Shown: one piece after another, positions 1 through 8,785 of the stretch
Layout: the number at the start of each line of letters is the position of its first letter
How positions within the stretch are numbered: the first letter of the stretch is position 1
Assembly: GCF_002217285.1 (NCBI RefSeq)
Contig: NZ_MUGW01000012.1
Span: 98,682 to 162,681 of the forward strand
Origin: Flavobacterium hercynium
Lineage (GTDB): Bacteria > Bacteroidota > Bacteroidia > Flavobacteriales > Flavobacteriaceae
Direction: 5' to 3'
DNA: 64,000 nt
Program-made: the position numbers and the translations under genes
The notes under the pieces: model-generated
Seen by the model: only the letters and a program-made list of their open reading frames with translations
Database searches by the model: none
What the model was told of the DNA's origin: nothing

Positions 1-1037
1 AGATTGGAGATTACCAGTATCTGGATACCTATCAGGTTTCTCCTTATTTGTATGATGGGACTGTAGGGCTTTTACCATCACGTCTGTATAATCCTGATTT
101 TGGCTGGGAGACAAACAAAAAACTTGAAGTCGCATTGGAACTCGGATTCTTAAAGGATAACATCTTCCTTTCTGCTGCTTGGTTCCAAAATCGCTCATCC
201 AATCAATTGGTCGGGGTGCCGCTTCCCGGGACTACAGGATTTTCTTCTATCCAATCAAACTTTGATGCGACTGTGGAAAATACTGGTGTGGAACTGGAAC
301 TTCGCACGAACAATGTGAAAGGCAGGGATTTCTCATGGACAAGTACAGTAAACCTTACTGTACCAAAAAATAAACTGGTTTCTTTTCCAGGGCTTGAAAG
401 TTCTACGTATGCTAACCAGCTTGTAATAGGTGAATCACTTTTTATCAAGAAAGTTTTTAATTATACAGGTATTGATCCTCAAACTGGTGTCTATACTTTT
501 CAGGATTTTAATGGTGATGGGCAGATAACCTATCAAGACGATCGTCAGACAATCGTCGATACTTCTCCAAAATATTATGGAGGGCTGAGTAACCAGTTGA
601 CATATAAAAATTGGTCCTTCGATTTTTTATTCCAGTTTGTAAAGCAGATCGGCAGGAATTATCTGTACACTTCAGCCTTGCCCGGCTCATTTGTAAATCA
701 GCCTGCAGCTATGGCAAACCATTTCCCGCAGGACGGAGTCAATGCAATATCGCAGCAGTACACTACTGGCCAGAATGATATATTACTAGAAGGCCATTAC
801 AATCTGATTGACAGCAATGCAGCATATAGTGATGCATCTTTTGTGAGACTCAAGAGTCTGACTCTTGTTTATGCAATACCATCAGCATGGTCAAAAACCT
901 TTACAGGAAAGGTATACCTGCAGGGGCAAAATTTATTAACCATTACTGATTTTCGTGGAGCTGATCCTGAAAATCAGTCTGCTTCAGCACTTCCACCATT
1001 GCGCCAGTTTACAATGGGCATTCAGCTTGGCTTTTAA
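1..1037 (+). CDS. SusC/RagA-type TonB-dependent receptor, C-terminal part
   Basis: The reading frame is open from the first bases of the window, so the true start lies upstream and only about 345 C-terminal residues are visible. The sequence is typical of the outer-membrane beta-barrel of SusC proteins: a DFNGDGQITYQDD calcium-loop-like motif, alternating aromatic strands, the late VRLKSLTLVYAIP segment, and the final strand ending in QFTMGIQLGF with a terminal Phe. SusC proteins import oligosaccharides or peptides across the outer membrane with TonB energy. A SusD gene follows after 15 bp and an S9 peptidase after that, which suggests a peptide-related substrate (inference). The cluster may be cargo of the mobilizable element whose mob genes lie at 8.4-10.1 kb. 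Confidence 0.93.
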   Translation, partial: IGDYQYLDTYQVSPYLYDGTVGLLPSRLYNPDFGWETNKKLEVALELGFLKDNIFLSAAWFQNRSSNQLVGVPLPGTTGFSSIQSNFDATVENTGVELELRTNNVKGRDFSWTSTVNLTVPKNKLVSFPGLESSTYANQLVIGESLFIKKVFNYTGIDPQTGVYTFQDFNGDGQITYQDDRQTIVDTSPKYYGGLSNQLTYKNWSFDFLFQFVKQIGRNYLYTSALPGSFVNQPAAMANHFPQDGVNAISQQYTTGQNDILLEGHYNLIDSNAAYSDASFVRLKSLTLVYAIPSAWSKTFTGKVYLQGQNLLTITDFRGADPENQSASALPPLRQFTMGIQLGF

Positions 1038-1052
1038 TTTAATCATCATCAC

Positions 1053-2432
1053 ATGAAAACAAGATTTAATATTATAAGAATAATTTTTGGAGCTGTATTT
1101 TTCAATCTTACAGCCTGTGAAGGCTTTACCGAAGTAGATACGCCGCAATCACAGCTGACGACCCCTGCTGTATTTGAAAATGTTAAAACCACTGATGCGG
1201 CTATGGCTGACATTTATGCCCGTCTTCGTGAGGAAGGAATGGTTACGGGCACGCTGAATGGACTGTCGAGTCTTTTATCAAACTACTCTGATGAAATGCA
1301 GTATACAGGCTCAAGTGTCGAAATTATGCAGTTCAATAACCATACAATTACGCCTTCAAACAGTTTAATAACAGGATTATGGAACAGCACTTACAGTGAA
1401 ATCTATGCCGTGAATCTGATGCTGGAAGGACTGCAGAATTCAAAGTCATTAAAAGAGAATGAGAAGGCGCGATTATCAGGTGAAGCACTGTTTATCCGTG
1501 GATATCTTCATTTTTATCTGGTAAACCTCTTTGGTGATGTTCCCTACATAAAAACTACTGATTACAGCGCCAATAAAGCAGTATCAAAAACAGCCCAGGA
1601 ACAAGTGTGGCTCAATATTATAGATGACGTAACTGAAGCTGAAAAATTATTAACTGTTGAATATCCTTCCCAGGAAAGAGTCAGAGTAAACAAAGCAGCT
1701 GCCTCCGCTTTTCTAGCAAGAGTATACCTTTATCGTGAAGACTGGGTCAATGCGGCAGCGAAAGCAACATCAGTAATTAATAATCCAAAGTACATATGGA
1801 TTGATGATATTTCAAAGGAATTTCTGCGCCAGTCCACTGCGACAATATGGGCACTTCATCCTGGAACAGCCGGGCTTAATACTAAAGATGCACGTACCTT
1901 TATCTTTTCAAGCGGACCACCTTCCAAACCGTCACTGTCTGCTTCCTTTACAGCCAGTTTTGAATCTGGTGATCTGCGTCGCACACAGTGGGTGCGAACC
2001 GTTTCAAATGCCACTGGCTCTTGGTATTCATCATACAAATACAAACAGCCCTTAGGCACTACCTCTTCACAGGAATACACCATTTTGTTTCGCTTAGCCG
2101 AACAATACCTGATTCGTGCAGAAGCCAATGCTCATCTGTCACATATGTCTGATGCCAAGGCTGACTTAAATAAAATTCGCCGTCGTGCCGGTCTGGGGGA
2201 TACAGCCGCAGATACGCAGACAGAATTATTGGACGCAATCGTAAAAGAGCGACGTTTTGAACTTTTTACAGAACAGGGACACCGCTGGTTCGATCTGAAA
2301 CGTACAGTAAAGGCAGCAGCTGTGCTGAGTCCAATAAAACCGGGATGGAAAGACACACAGATGATCCTACCTCTTCCGCAATCAGAACTGCTGTTAAATC
2401 AGAATCTGCTGCCTCAAAATCCAGGTTATTAA
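1053..2432 (+). CDS. SusD/RagB-family nutrient-binding outer-membrane lipoprotein
   Basis: This is the surface lipoprotein partner of the SusC gene just upstream. The signal peptide ends in the lipobox LTAC, with Cys22 as the lipidated residue. The length of 459 residues is normal for the family. SusD hallmarks are the TPR-like segment with GEALFIRGYLHFYLVNLFGD and the C-terminal pattern RLAEQYLIRAEANAHL, KERRFELFTEQGHRWFDLKR and LPLPQSELLLNQNLLPQNPGY. It should cap the SusC barrel and bind ligand. It is separated by 15 bp from susC and by one base from the next gene, so the three are one operon. The ligand cannot be read from sequence. Confidence 0.93.
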   Translation: MKTRFNIIRIIFGAVFFNLTACEGFTEVDTPQSQLTTPAVFENVKTTDAAMADIYARLREEGMVTGTLNGLSSLLSNYSDEMQYTGSSVEIMQFNNHTITPSNSLITGLWNSTYSEIYAVNLMLEGLQNSKSLKENEKARLSGEALFIRGYLHFYLVNLFGDVPYIKTTDYSANKAVSKTAQEQVWLNIIDDVTEAEKLLTVEYPSQERVRVNKAAASAFLARVYLYREDWVNAAAKATSVINNPKYIWIDDISKEFLRQSTATIWALHPGTAGLNTKDARTFIFSSGPPSKPSLSASFTASFESGDLRRTQWVRTVSNATGSWYSSYKYKQPLGTTSSQEYTILFRLAEQYLIRAEANAHLSHMSDAKADLNKIRRRAGLGDTAADTQTELLDAIVKERRFELFTEQGHRWFDLKRTVKAAAVLSPIKPGWKDTQMILPLPQSELLLNQNLLPQNPGY

Positions 2433-2433
2433 A

Positions 2434-5037
2434 ATGAGAACGTTTTTCAACAAAGCCGGATATTGGATAGCCCTGCTTTTTACAGCGTTATCCCTGTATG
2501 GACAAAAGCAAAAACAGCAGGTAACTGCTGCTGACTATGCAAAATGGAGCTCCATACAAGCAGAGACATTATCCCCAGACGGCAGATGGATTTCTTATAA
2601 TCTGCATTATGATTACGGGGTCGATACATTGTTTGTACAGAATATAAAATCTGCCAAGCGACTGTCATTTCCTAAATGTTCTGATGCGCGTTTTAGCAGT
2701 GATGGCAGGTGGTTCACATTTTCCGATCCGGAAAAAGGATTAGTTTTGAATGACCTTATCACTGGTAATAAACAGTATTTCAAGGATGCGATTCGTCACG
2801 AATTCAATAGTGAAGAAAATCTCCTGGCTGTATTAAATAAGAATGGTTCATCTGATTACTTGACGATAATTGCGTTATCCACCTGCAAAAAATATAATTT
2901 CAATGATGTCATAGAGTTCAGTATCAATAATTCTGGCATTTTGGCTATAAGTACTGGTTATGAAGTGCGACTTTTAAAACCGAAAAATGGATTTATAGAA
3001 AAGACCATTGCACAGGATGAGGATGCAGGATTTAAAAAACTATTCTGGAGCAAGAGCGGTGAATTTCTTTCTTTTCTTCAGGAGATTAAAACCCCAAAGC
3101 AAACTGCCAAAAATCACAGAATATTCTATCATGATGCAGCATCGGGGACAAATGCTATTCTTGACAGCAGGGAAACAGAAATATTGTCGATGGAGAATAT
3201 AACCCCATACGGAGCAAGTTCTGCGCTGAGGTTTTCAGAAGACGGGAAAAGTATATTTTTCAGCTATATCAACCCTGAACAGGAGCAAAAAACTACAGCT
3301 TATGAAATATGGGATTCTGCTACAGCGCTGGAATATACACAAGACAAAATGTTTGGAAATCCAAATCGCTTACCAAAAACGGCTGTGTGGACGCCTTCAC
3401 ACGGTAAAATTTTGAAGATCGGAACAATCGAGAATCCACAAACAATGCTTACCGCAGATCGAAAACATGCATTGTGTTACAATCTGCTGAAATATGAACC
3501 ACAATATGAGTATTACGCTCCAGCTAACATGTACTTGAAAGACATCCAGACAGGTGCAGAGCATCTGATTTTAGAGAAGCAGTCAACAGCAGTTGGAATG
3601 ATAGGAGGCTCTTCCAGTGGAAATTTTATACATTATTTCCGCAATGGCAATTGGCAGGCTTATGATATTGCTAAAAAACAGCATCTTAATCTCACAACGG
3701 ATCTTCCAGTTTCTATAACTGACAGCATTCTAAACGATGCGGGTCCACCTGCGCCGTATGGCAGTCCGGGCTGGTCCTCTGATGATAAATATTTTATAGC
3801 TTATGATCGGTATGATATCTGGATGATTGAGTTCAGTTCAAGACAAGCCAGAAGAATTACCAATGGAAGAAAGCATAAGATTACCTATAGAATTTGTTTG
3901 GATCTATATCCCGTTATCAAAAAGCCTACTCAGGATGAATTTTTGATCAGAAAATTTGATTTTTCCTCGGGTTTGGTTTTGCAGGCTGTTGGCAGAGATG
4001 GATCCAGCGGCTATTATAAATGGAATACCGATGGCAGATTAGAAAAATTGGTGTTTGGGAATTTCGGAAACAGCAGGATACAAAAAGCAAAAAATGCTGA
4101 ACAATACATCTACATCCAGCAGTCAGCTTCAAATGCCCCAAAATTAATGGCTGTTTCAGGAAAGCAGAAAAGCAAAGTGCTCTTCCGATCCAATACTGAT
4201 GCCTCTAAATTCAAATGGGGAACGGCTGAGATAATTACATACAATGATCAAAACGGCAAAAATCTTCAGGGGATTCTTTACAAACCTGCAGGGTACATAA
4301 AGGGAAAGAAATATCCGATGGTAGTTCATGTTTATGAAAGACAGTCCCAGGAAATTAATAATTATTCTATACCCACAGAATATGGACCAATGGGTTTCAC
4401 ACCGTCTGCCTATTTTCTGGATGGCTATCTGGTGCTGTTGCCGGACATATATTATCAAATGGGCGAGCCTGGAAAGTCTGCTCTTAATTGTGTACTTAAT
4501 GCAGTTGATACTGTAAAGCGGATGGGAATTGTTGAGGAAAATCATATCGGAATTATCGGCCATTCCTTTGGAGGTTATGAGACTTCGTTTATCATTACCC
4601 AGACCGATGTTTTTGCTGCAGCCGTCTGCGGTTCAGGGCTTATGAACACTATAAGCAGCTATTTTGTACATTCTGCTGCTATACCTCGTTCAAATGCGTG
4701 GCGGTTTGAATCGCAGCAGGGGCGCATGCCATTTTCACCTTTTGAAAATTGGAAAGCTTACGAACGAGACGCGCCATTTCCAAATGCGGCGAATTGCAGA
4801 ACACCGCTGCTAAGCTGGGCTGGGAAAAAAGACCCGACTATTTTCTGGACACAGTCCGCCGAATTTCATATGGCACTTCGAAGACTTGGAAAAAGGAATG
4901 TTTTTATTCTTTATGAGAATGAGGCGCATACTATTGCCATACCTGAACTTCAAAAAGACCTGACAATAAAAACCAGGAACTGGTTTGACTATTATCTCAA
5001 AGAACAAAAGGAAGCACTTACAAACGGCATTCCTTAA
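2434..5037 (+). CDS. S9 family prolyl oligopeptidase-like serine peptidase
   Basis: An 867-residue secreted or periplasmic peptidase. A signal peptide (MRTFFNKAGYWIALLFTALSLYGQ, roughly residues 1-23) precedes a long beta-propeller region (about 30-600) and a C-terminal alpha/beta-hydrolase domain. The nucleophile is in GHSFGGYE (Ser711). Asp800 in GKKDPT and His832 in ENEAHT complete the expected triad. S9 enzymes of this layout cleave short peptides, often after proline or small residues. It begins one base after the susD stop, so it is co-transcribed with susCD, which argues that this operon takes up and degrades peptides rather than glycans (inference). A strong terminator follows at 5050-5082. 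Confidence 0.92.
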   Translation: MRTFFNKAGYWIALLFTALSLYGQKQKQQVTAADYAKWSSIQAETLSPDGRWISYNLHYDYGVDTLFVQNIKSAKRLSFPKCSDARFSSDGRWFTFSDPEKGLVLNDLITGNKQYFKDAIRHEFNSEENLLAVLNKNGSSDYLTIIALSTCKKYNFNDVIEFSINNSGILAISTGYEVRLLKPKNGFIEKTIAQDEDAGFKKLFWSKSGEFLSFLQEIKTPKQTAKNHRIFYHDAASGTNAILDSRETEILSMENITPYGASSALRFSEDGKSIFFSYINPEQEQKTTAYEIWDSATALEYTQDKMFGNPNRLPKTAVWTPSHGKILKIGTIENPQTMLTADRKHALCYNLLKYEPQYEYYAPANMYLKDIQTGAEHLILEKQSTAVGMIGGSSSGNFIHYFRNGNWQAYDIAKKQHLNLTTDLPVSITDSILNDAGPPAPYGSPGWSSDDKYFIAYDRYDIWMIEFSSRQARRITNGRKHKITYRICLDLYPVIKKPTQDEFLIRKFDFSSGLVLQAVGRDGSSGYYKWNTDGRLEKLVFGNFGNSRIQKAKNAEQYIYIQQSASNAPKLMAVSGKQKSKVLFRSNTDASKFKWGTAEIITYNDQNGKNLQGILYKPAGYIKGKKYPMVVHVYERQSQEINNYSIPTEYGPMGFTPSAYFLDGYLVLLPDIYYQMGEPGKSALNCVLNAVDTVKRMGIVEENHIGIIGHSFGGYETSFIITQTDVFAAAVCGSGLMNTISSYFVHSAAIPRSNAWRFESQQGRMPFSPFENWKAYERDAPFPNAANCRTPLLSWAGKKDPTIFWTQSAEFHMALRRLGKRNVFILYENEAHTIAIPELQKDLTIKTRNWFDYYLKEQKEALTNGIP

Positions 5038-5049
5038 ATCATAATTACT

Positions 5050-5082
5050 AAAGCAGGAGATTACAAACCTCCTGCTTTTTTT
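5050..5082 (+). terminator. Rho-independent terminator of the susCD-peptidase operon
   Basis: The perfect 10-bp arms AAAGCAGGAG and CTCCTGCTTT are separated by 9 bases and followed by a run of T. It lies 12 bp after the peptidase stop and faces the convergent gene at 5091, so it may work in both directions. Confidence 0.8.
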
Positions 5083-5090
5083 AAAATTAG

Positions 5091-5360
5091 TTAATTGATT
5101 TTTCTGTATAATTCGACGTTACATTGAGTCGGACTGCTCATATTGAACAATTGCTGTCCTCCAGAACTAACTCTACAAACATTAGGATTTTGTATGGTAC
5201 TACATTCTACTGTTGTAACATCACAATCCTCTAAAGGGTTATGCCCATAAACATCTATCAGTTTACCTTTTTCAGGGACAGCTGAAAATGCAAAGGCCCC
5301 AAATACAGCAAATGCTATTGCTGATATTGAAAGCGCCGGTCTTAAAACTTTAGTATTCAT
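5091..5360 (-). CDS. small secreted cysteine-containing protein, DUF6520-like
   Basis: An 89-residue protein with an N-terminal hydrophobic segment (ALSISAIAFAVFGAFAFSA) that looks like a signal peptide or anchor, then a short region with four cysteines (DCDVTTVECST, NVCR, TQCN). It resembles the small flavobacterial DUF6520 proteins as I recall them, often found next to MauE/DoxX and SusCD genes on mobile elements; the family name needs a profile search. It lies about 95 bp downstream of the MauE/DoxX gene on the same strand, so the two may be one operon. Four cysteines next to a redox-associated membrane protein suggests disulfide chemistry, but this is inference. Confidence 0.65.
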   Translation of the reverse strand: MNTKVLRPALSISAIAFAVFGAFAFSAVPEKGKLIDVYGHNPLEDCDVTTVECSTIQNPNVCRVSSGGQQLFNMSSPTQCNVELYRKIN

Positions 5361-5454
5361 AATATTAAAATTTAATGTTAACGGTCTACTCTTTTTCAGG
5401 TTTTCGACCTTCCCCTGGACTGTACAGTGTATTTTAAAAGCATAAATGCTGATC

Positions 5455-6975
5455 TTATCTTGATGGGTAAAAAGGTATGTAATAGTTGGTTTTTAATTTT
5501 TCAATTGTGAGATGTCTTCCATTGAGCGAAACAATCCTGTCGTTTAAAACCACAAATTCATCCATTGTCCGACCCTCTATATTGTATATATAAAAACTAA
5601 ATGCATAAGTGTTTTCCTTTACATTATATACATCTATTATAGAAGCTTGTTTCCACATAATTTCAGGTTCGTATTTTCCAATGAGAGCTGCATTGACAAA
5701 AAGATAATTGCCGAAAGTTGCAGTGAGTTTATTCACTAGTTTAGGCTTTCTGGCCAGAGTCTTGATGTTTTTTGATTTAATGCTGGCAACCGAAACCTGC
5801 GCTCGCGAAGTCGTATCAATGGTATGATCCGAAGTATGACTTCCAATCTTAGAATCAATTATCAGAAATTCATTTCTATAGGCATCCGTATAAATTATCT
5901 TATCCAGCTGGGAATTATAAAGCAATGATCCGTCAGTATCAAATACACCGTCTACCTGTTTCTGCAGCAGCCCGCCGTTAAGTTTTAATGCTGTATTGTT
6001 ATTAAAAGTAAAGAGTCCCAGTGTATTGTTTTTTGTTTTAGAATCTATGGCCCTTATAACTGCTTTGTTATTATCAATTGGCTTTAGGATAGAAAAATAT
6101 GCTTTTTCATACATCTTAAGCTCTGCTTTCCAGGAGAGAGTATCTCCAATAAAAATACACGGCACGTTTCCGTCGCTAAAGTAAAAATAGGGAGACTTTA
6201 CAGCAAGACGCGGTACAGTATAAGGAAAATTATATTTTGGAAGGTTGATATGAATTGTCTTTTTTTCAACAAGACTCGTATCAAAAATAGTCACTGCCAG
6301 CGGTTCAGCCCGATTGCCTAAATAAATCTGTCCTTTGTCATAACCGGCAATATAATAGGCTGCGTGTGGAAGCAGGATTGTTTTTTTGCCAGTAGTCGGG
6401 TGTTTGGGAAATCTCCGTACAAAATTATTGCGGTGATGAATTATGTCTTCTGATAGTATAAAGAGCAAAGCAACAAGACCAATGCTAAATAATGTAGTCA
6501 CAGAAAAGGCACTGGCCAGTGCAGCAGGTTTTGAAATAAGATGCACTTTTGGCACCATACCGGCCAGTATCAGAATACCTGCTGCGGCCAGGATCATGAA
6601 AACAAAATTAAAAATAAAATGCTCCTGCCATCCCATTTTTTCTAAAATTCCTCCACAGGAACATGGAACAAATGGACTGTAATTTAAAATAATGAAAATG
6701 TATGCGGTAAAAATGGTCATTAAGCTGAATGCAGCCCACATCGCCAAGAACCGTGTTGAAGAAAATAGCAGTAATCCAGCAATCAGCAGTTCTGTTATTG
6801 GTACAACCCATGATACAATTCCTGCAAAGGAACTAACCAGCGGTGACTGTCCTAATTGAACCTGAAAATTTTCAAAGTCCAGCAATTTACTTATTGCTGC
6901 ATACACAAATAACAGGATATATAGAAAGGAAATTACTTCTATAAAAATATACTTATGATGCGGACTAAATTTCAT
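5455..6975 (-). CDS. MauE/DoxX-like redox membrane protein with C-terminal propeller-like domain
   Basis: A 506-residue protein. The first ~190 residues hold about five hydrophobic segments with a MauE/DoxX look, including the cysteine pair C105-S-C107-GG at the membrane edge, a signature of redox-associated MauE-like proteins. The remaining ~310 residues are soluble, rich in beta strands (FYFSDGNVPCIFIGD, LIIDSKIGSHTSD) and resemble a beta-propeller more than an enzyme. A membrane MauE module fused to such a domain is unusual for MauE proteins, which are normally under 200 residues. The DUF6520-like gene follows on the same strand. The function is unknown; it could supply reducing equivalents to exported proteins (inference). 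Confidence 0.7.
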   Translation of the reverse strand: MKFSPHHKYIFIEVISFLYILLFVYAAISKLLDFENFQVQLGQSPLVSSFAGIVSWVVPITELLIAGLLLFSSTRFLAMWAAFSLMTIFTAYIFIILNYSPFVPCSCGGILEKMGWQEHFIFNFVFMILAAAGILILAGMVPKVHLISKPAALASAFSVTTLFSIGLVALLFILSEDIIHHRNNFVRRFPKHPTTGKKTILLPHAAYYIAGYDKGQIYLGNRAEPLAVTIFDTSLVEKKTIHINLPKYNFPYTVPRLAVKSPYFYFSDGNVPCIFIGDTLSWKAELKMYEKAYFSILKPIDNNKAVIRAIDSKTKNNTLGLFTFNNNTALKLNGGLLQKQVDGVFDTDGSLLYNSQLDKIIYTDAYRNEFLIIDSKIGSHTSDHTIDTTSRAQVSVASIKSKNIKTLARKPKLVNKLTATFGNYLFVNAALIGKYEPEIMWKQASIIDVYNVKENTYAFSFYIYNIEGRTMDEFVVLNDRIVSLNGRHLTIEKLKTNYYIPFYPSR

Positions 6976-7466
6976 GGCGATGTAATTGAAAAATTATAAT
7001 GTAAAATTCTGTAAATTAATTGGTTAAACTGTTGTCGGTTTGGGAGTACAACTTGTCAATAAAGAATTAAATTCATACTACAATCGACAATCTTTAAAAT
7101 CATCTCTTTAATGATCCTCATTTTATCAGTTTTAATAGGAGTAGAATGATATGAATTACTCCGACTGATTATTTCGAAAAATGATCCAAAAATTTATCAA
7201 AAGCTATCAAATTTATACTGTTCTCAAATCTAAACGCAAATATAAGGCTGGCAAATCCCAGACTAATTGCTGGAAAAAAAGTGCTTAATTATATATTAGA
7301 AGCCTATGAATAGTTTTATTGAATATCAGATATTGAGAATCTGAAAGTATGTCCAGATTTTATAACTGAGTGAATAAAGAACTTATAAAAAAGAAAGCTG
7401 GAAGATAAAACTATGGATATAACTAATAAACGCCGACTTCGGAGGAGTTGTCCAGCTCCCGGCAGG

Positions 7467-7520
7467 GCAAGTGGTTTTGAGCTGCGGAAAGTATTTCAAG
7501 CAGCTCAAAACACAACTTGC
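7467..7520. repeat. long imperfect hairpin in mobile-element non-coding region
   Basis: The left arm (7467-7485, GCAAGTGGTTTTGAGCTGC) pairs with the right arm (7500-7520) around a 14-base loop, differing only by a two-base insertion in the right arm. It is preceded by a GC-richer block at 7429-7466 (cgccgacttcggaggag...). There is no T-run at the end, so it is not a simple terminator. Its position ahead of the mobilization genes suggests a role in element biology, not proven. Confidence 0.6.
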
Positions 7521-8057
7521 TATTTTCTCTCGAAAATATTATTGCAATAGATTTAATTGAAAGGGCTTGATGCCCTTTTTAAATTTAGCAGGTATTTCAT
7601 GCTTTATAATTAATTTTTAAAATCAACCTTTATAAGGCTTAAAAAAAACATAATAGTATTGGCAGTTCTGACTTCAATCCTTTCCGGTAAATTCCAAAGA
7701 TCTTAAGTTTAGTTTTTCTCTGAATTGTAACTATATTGCTCTGTACAATAAAATTTACATACTCATTTACAATTGCTCGTACTTATTTGGTTATATGCAT
7801 AAGGCTAAAAGTATAGACCCATTTACAGCTATTTGTAACCCTGTAAGCAAATGAAGTTGCAGAACTGTACTGATGTAGATATGTATTTACAGTTTTACTC
7901 TTTTACATATTTATGCTTTTACGTAAAGACATAAATGCTTCTTTATGTAAATAGGCAAATAAGCTTTCAGTTAAAGCCTTATCTACCTGTATAAAACCAT
8001 ACATATATTTCCAAAAGAAACAGAAAAACGGAAAAAAGAAAAAGAAAGTAATTTAAA

Positions 8058-8173
8058 AGGACGGGATGCAGGCAGACCAAAAGGAAACGGAATAAGTCCC
8101 GAAGGGTGTTTTGTGAGCACGCGAGCAAAACATTATGCCGTAGTCTTTTGGTCAGGCTGATCCAGCACGTCCT
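8058..8173. other. candidate origin of transfer (oriT-like inverted repeats)
   Basis: Outer arms are imperfect inverted repeats: 8058-8083 (AGGACG..GACCAAAAG) against 8145-8173 (CTTTTGGTC..CGTCCT). Nested inside are TGTTTTG (8107-8113) and CAAAACA (8126-8132) around a GC-rich loop. The site lies about 180 bp upstream of the mobA-like gene, where oriT is usually found in Bacteroidetes mobilizable elements. The nick site cannot be assigned from sequence. Confidence 0.5.
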
Positions 8174-8353
8174 ACCTTGGTTTTCTTTTTATTGTTTCTT
8201 TGATTAAAAAAATAAAGTTACATGTAAAAATATCTATCCTTTCTTTGAGACACATCAGGCCAAATGCTTCCAAAGATTTCCAAATCTAAGAGGAGTTACT
8301 GATAATAAAATATATTGGTTTTTATTTTTAAATAATAACTAGTACGTATAGGA

Positions 8354-8785
8354 ATGGAAAACAAAAGTACAGCCAATCCCCGTAAAGGTGGCAGACATCC
8401 TAAAGATGACCCTGCTGTCCATCGCTATTCTATCAGTCTTACCGCTGAGGAAAATGCACGATTCCTGATTCTTTTTGAGAGCTCGGGCATGAATGTTATG
8501 GCACATTTTATTACAGCCTGTATTTTTCAAAAAGGGATCAAGACAGTTAAGATCGATAAAGCAACAATGGATTATTACATACTTCTAACTGCCTTATTCG
8601 GACAGTTTCGGGCTATTGGGGTTAATTACAATCAGGTTGTGAAGATTATGTACCGTAATTTTTCCGAAAAGAAAGCTCCCGTGTATCTCTACAAATTGGT
8701 AAATCAAACAATGGAATTTGCTCTTTTAGCTCAAAAGATAATACAGCTTACAGCGGAATTTGAAGAAAAACACCTAAAAAAATGA
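8354..8785 (+). CDS. plasmid mobilization relaxosome protein (MobC/MobA-like)
   Basis: A 143-residue basic protein with an N-terminal ribbon-helix-helix-like DNA-binding region (GGRHPKDDPAVHRYSISLTAEENARF) and a helical C-terminus. This is the pattern of relaxosome accessory proteins that bind oriT and recruit the relaxase. Its last bases overlap the relaxase start by 4 bp (ATGA), a translationally coupled pair typical of mobA-mobB in Bacteroidetes mobilizable and conjugative elements. The candidate oriT is just upstream. Confidence 0.8.
   Translation: MENKSTANPRKGGRHPKDDPAVHRYSISLTAEENARFLILFESSGMNVMAHFITACIFQKGIKTVKIDKATMDYYILLTALFGQFRAIGVNYNQVVKIMYRNFSEKKAPVYLYKLVNQTMEFALLAQKIIQLTAEFEEKHLKK

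Larger units (their letters stand above)
6976..8353. other. 1.4 kb non-coding stretch before the mobilization genes
   Basis: No convincing gene was found on either strand. The stretch contains the hairpin at 7467-7520, a TTTAC-rich segment at about 7750-7950 (for example TTTACAT, TTTACAA, TTTACAG, TTTACGTAAA, in both orientations), and an oriT-like inverted repeat at 8058-8173. This layout, long untranslated DNA directly upstream of relaxosome genes, fits the cis-acting region of a mobilizable element. Confidence 0.6.
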
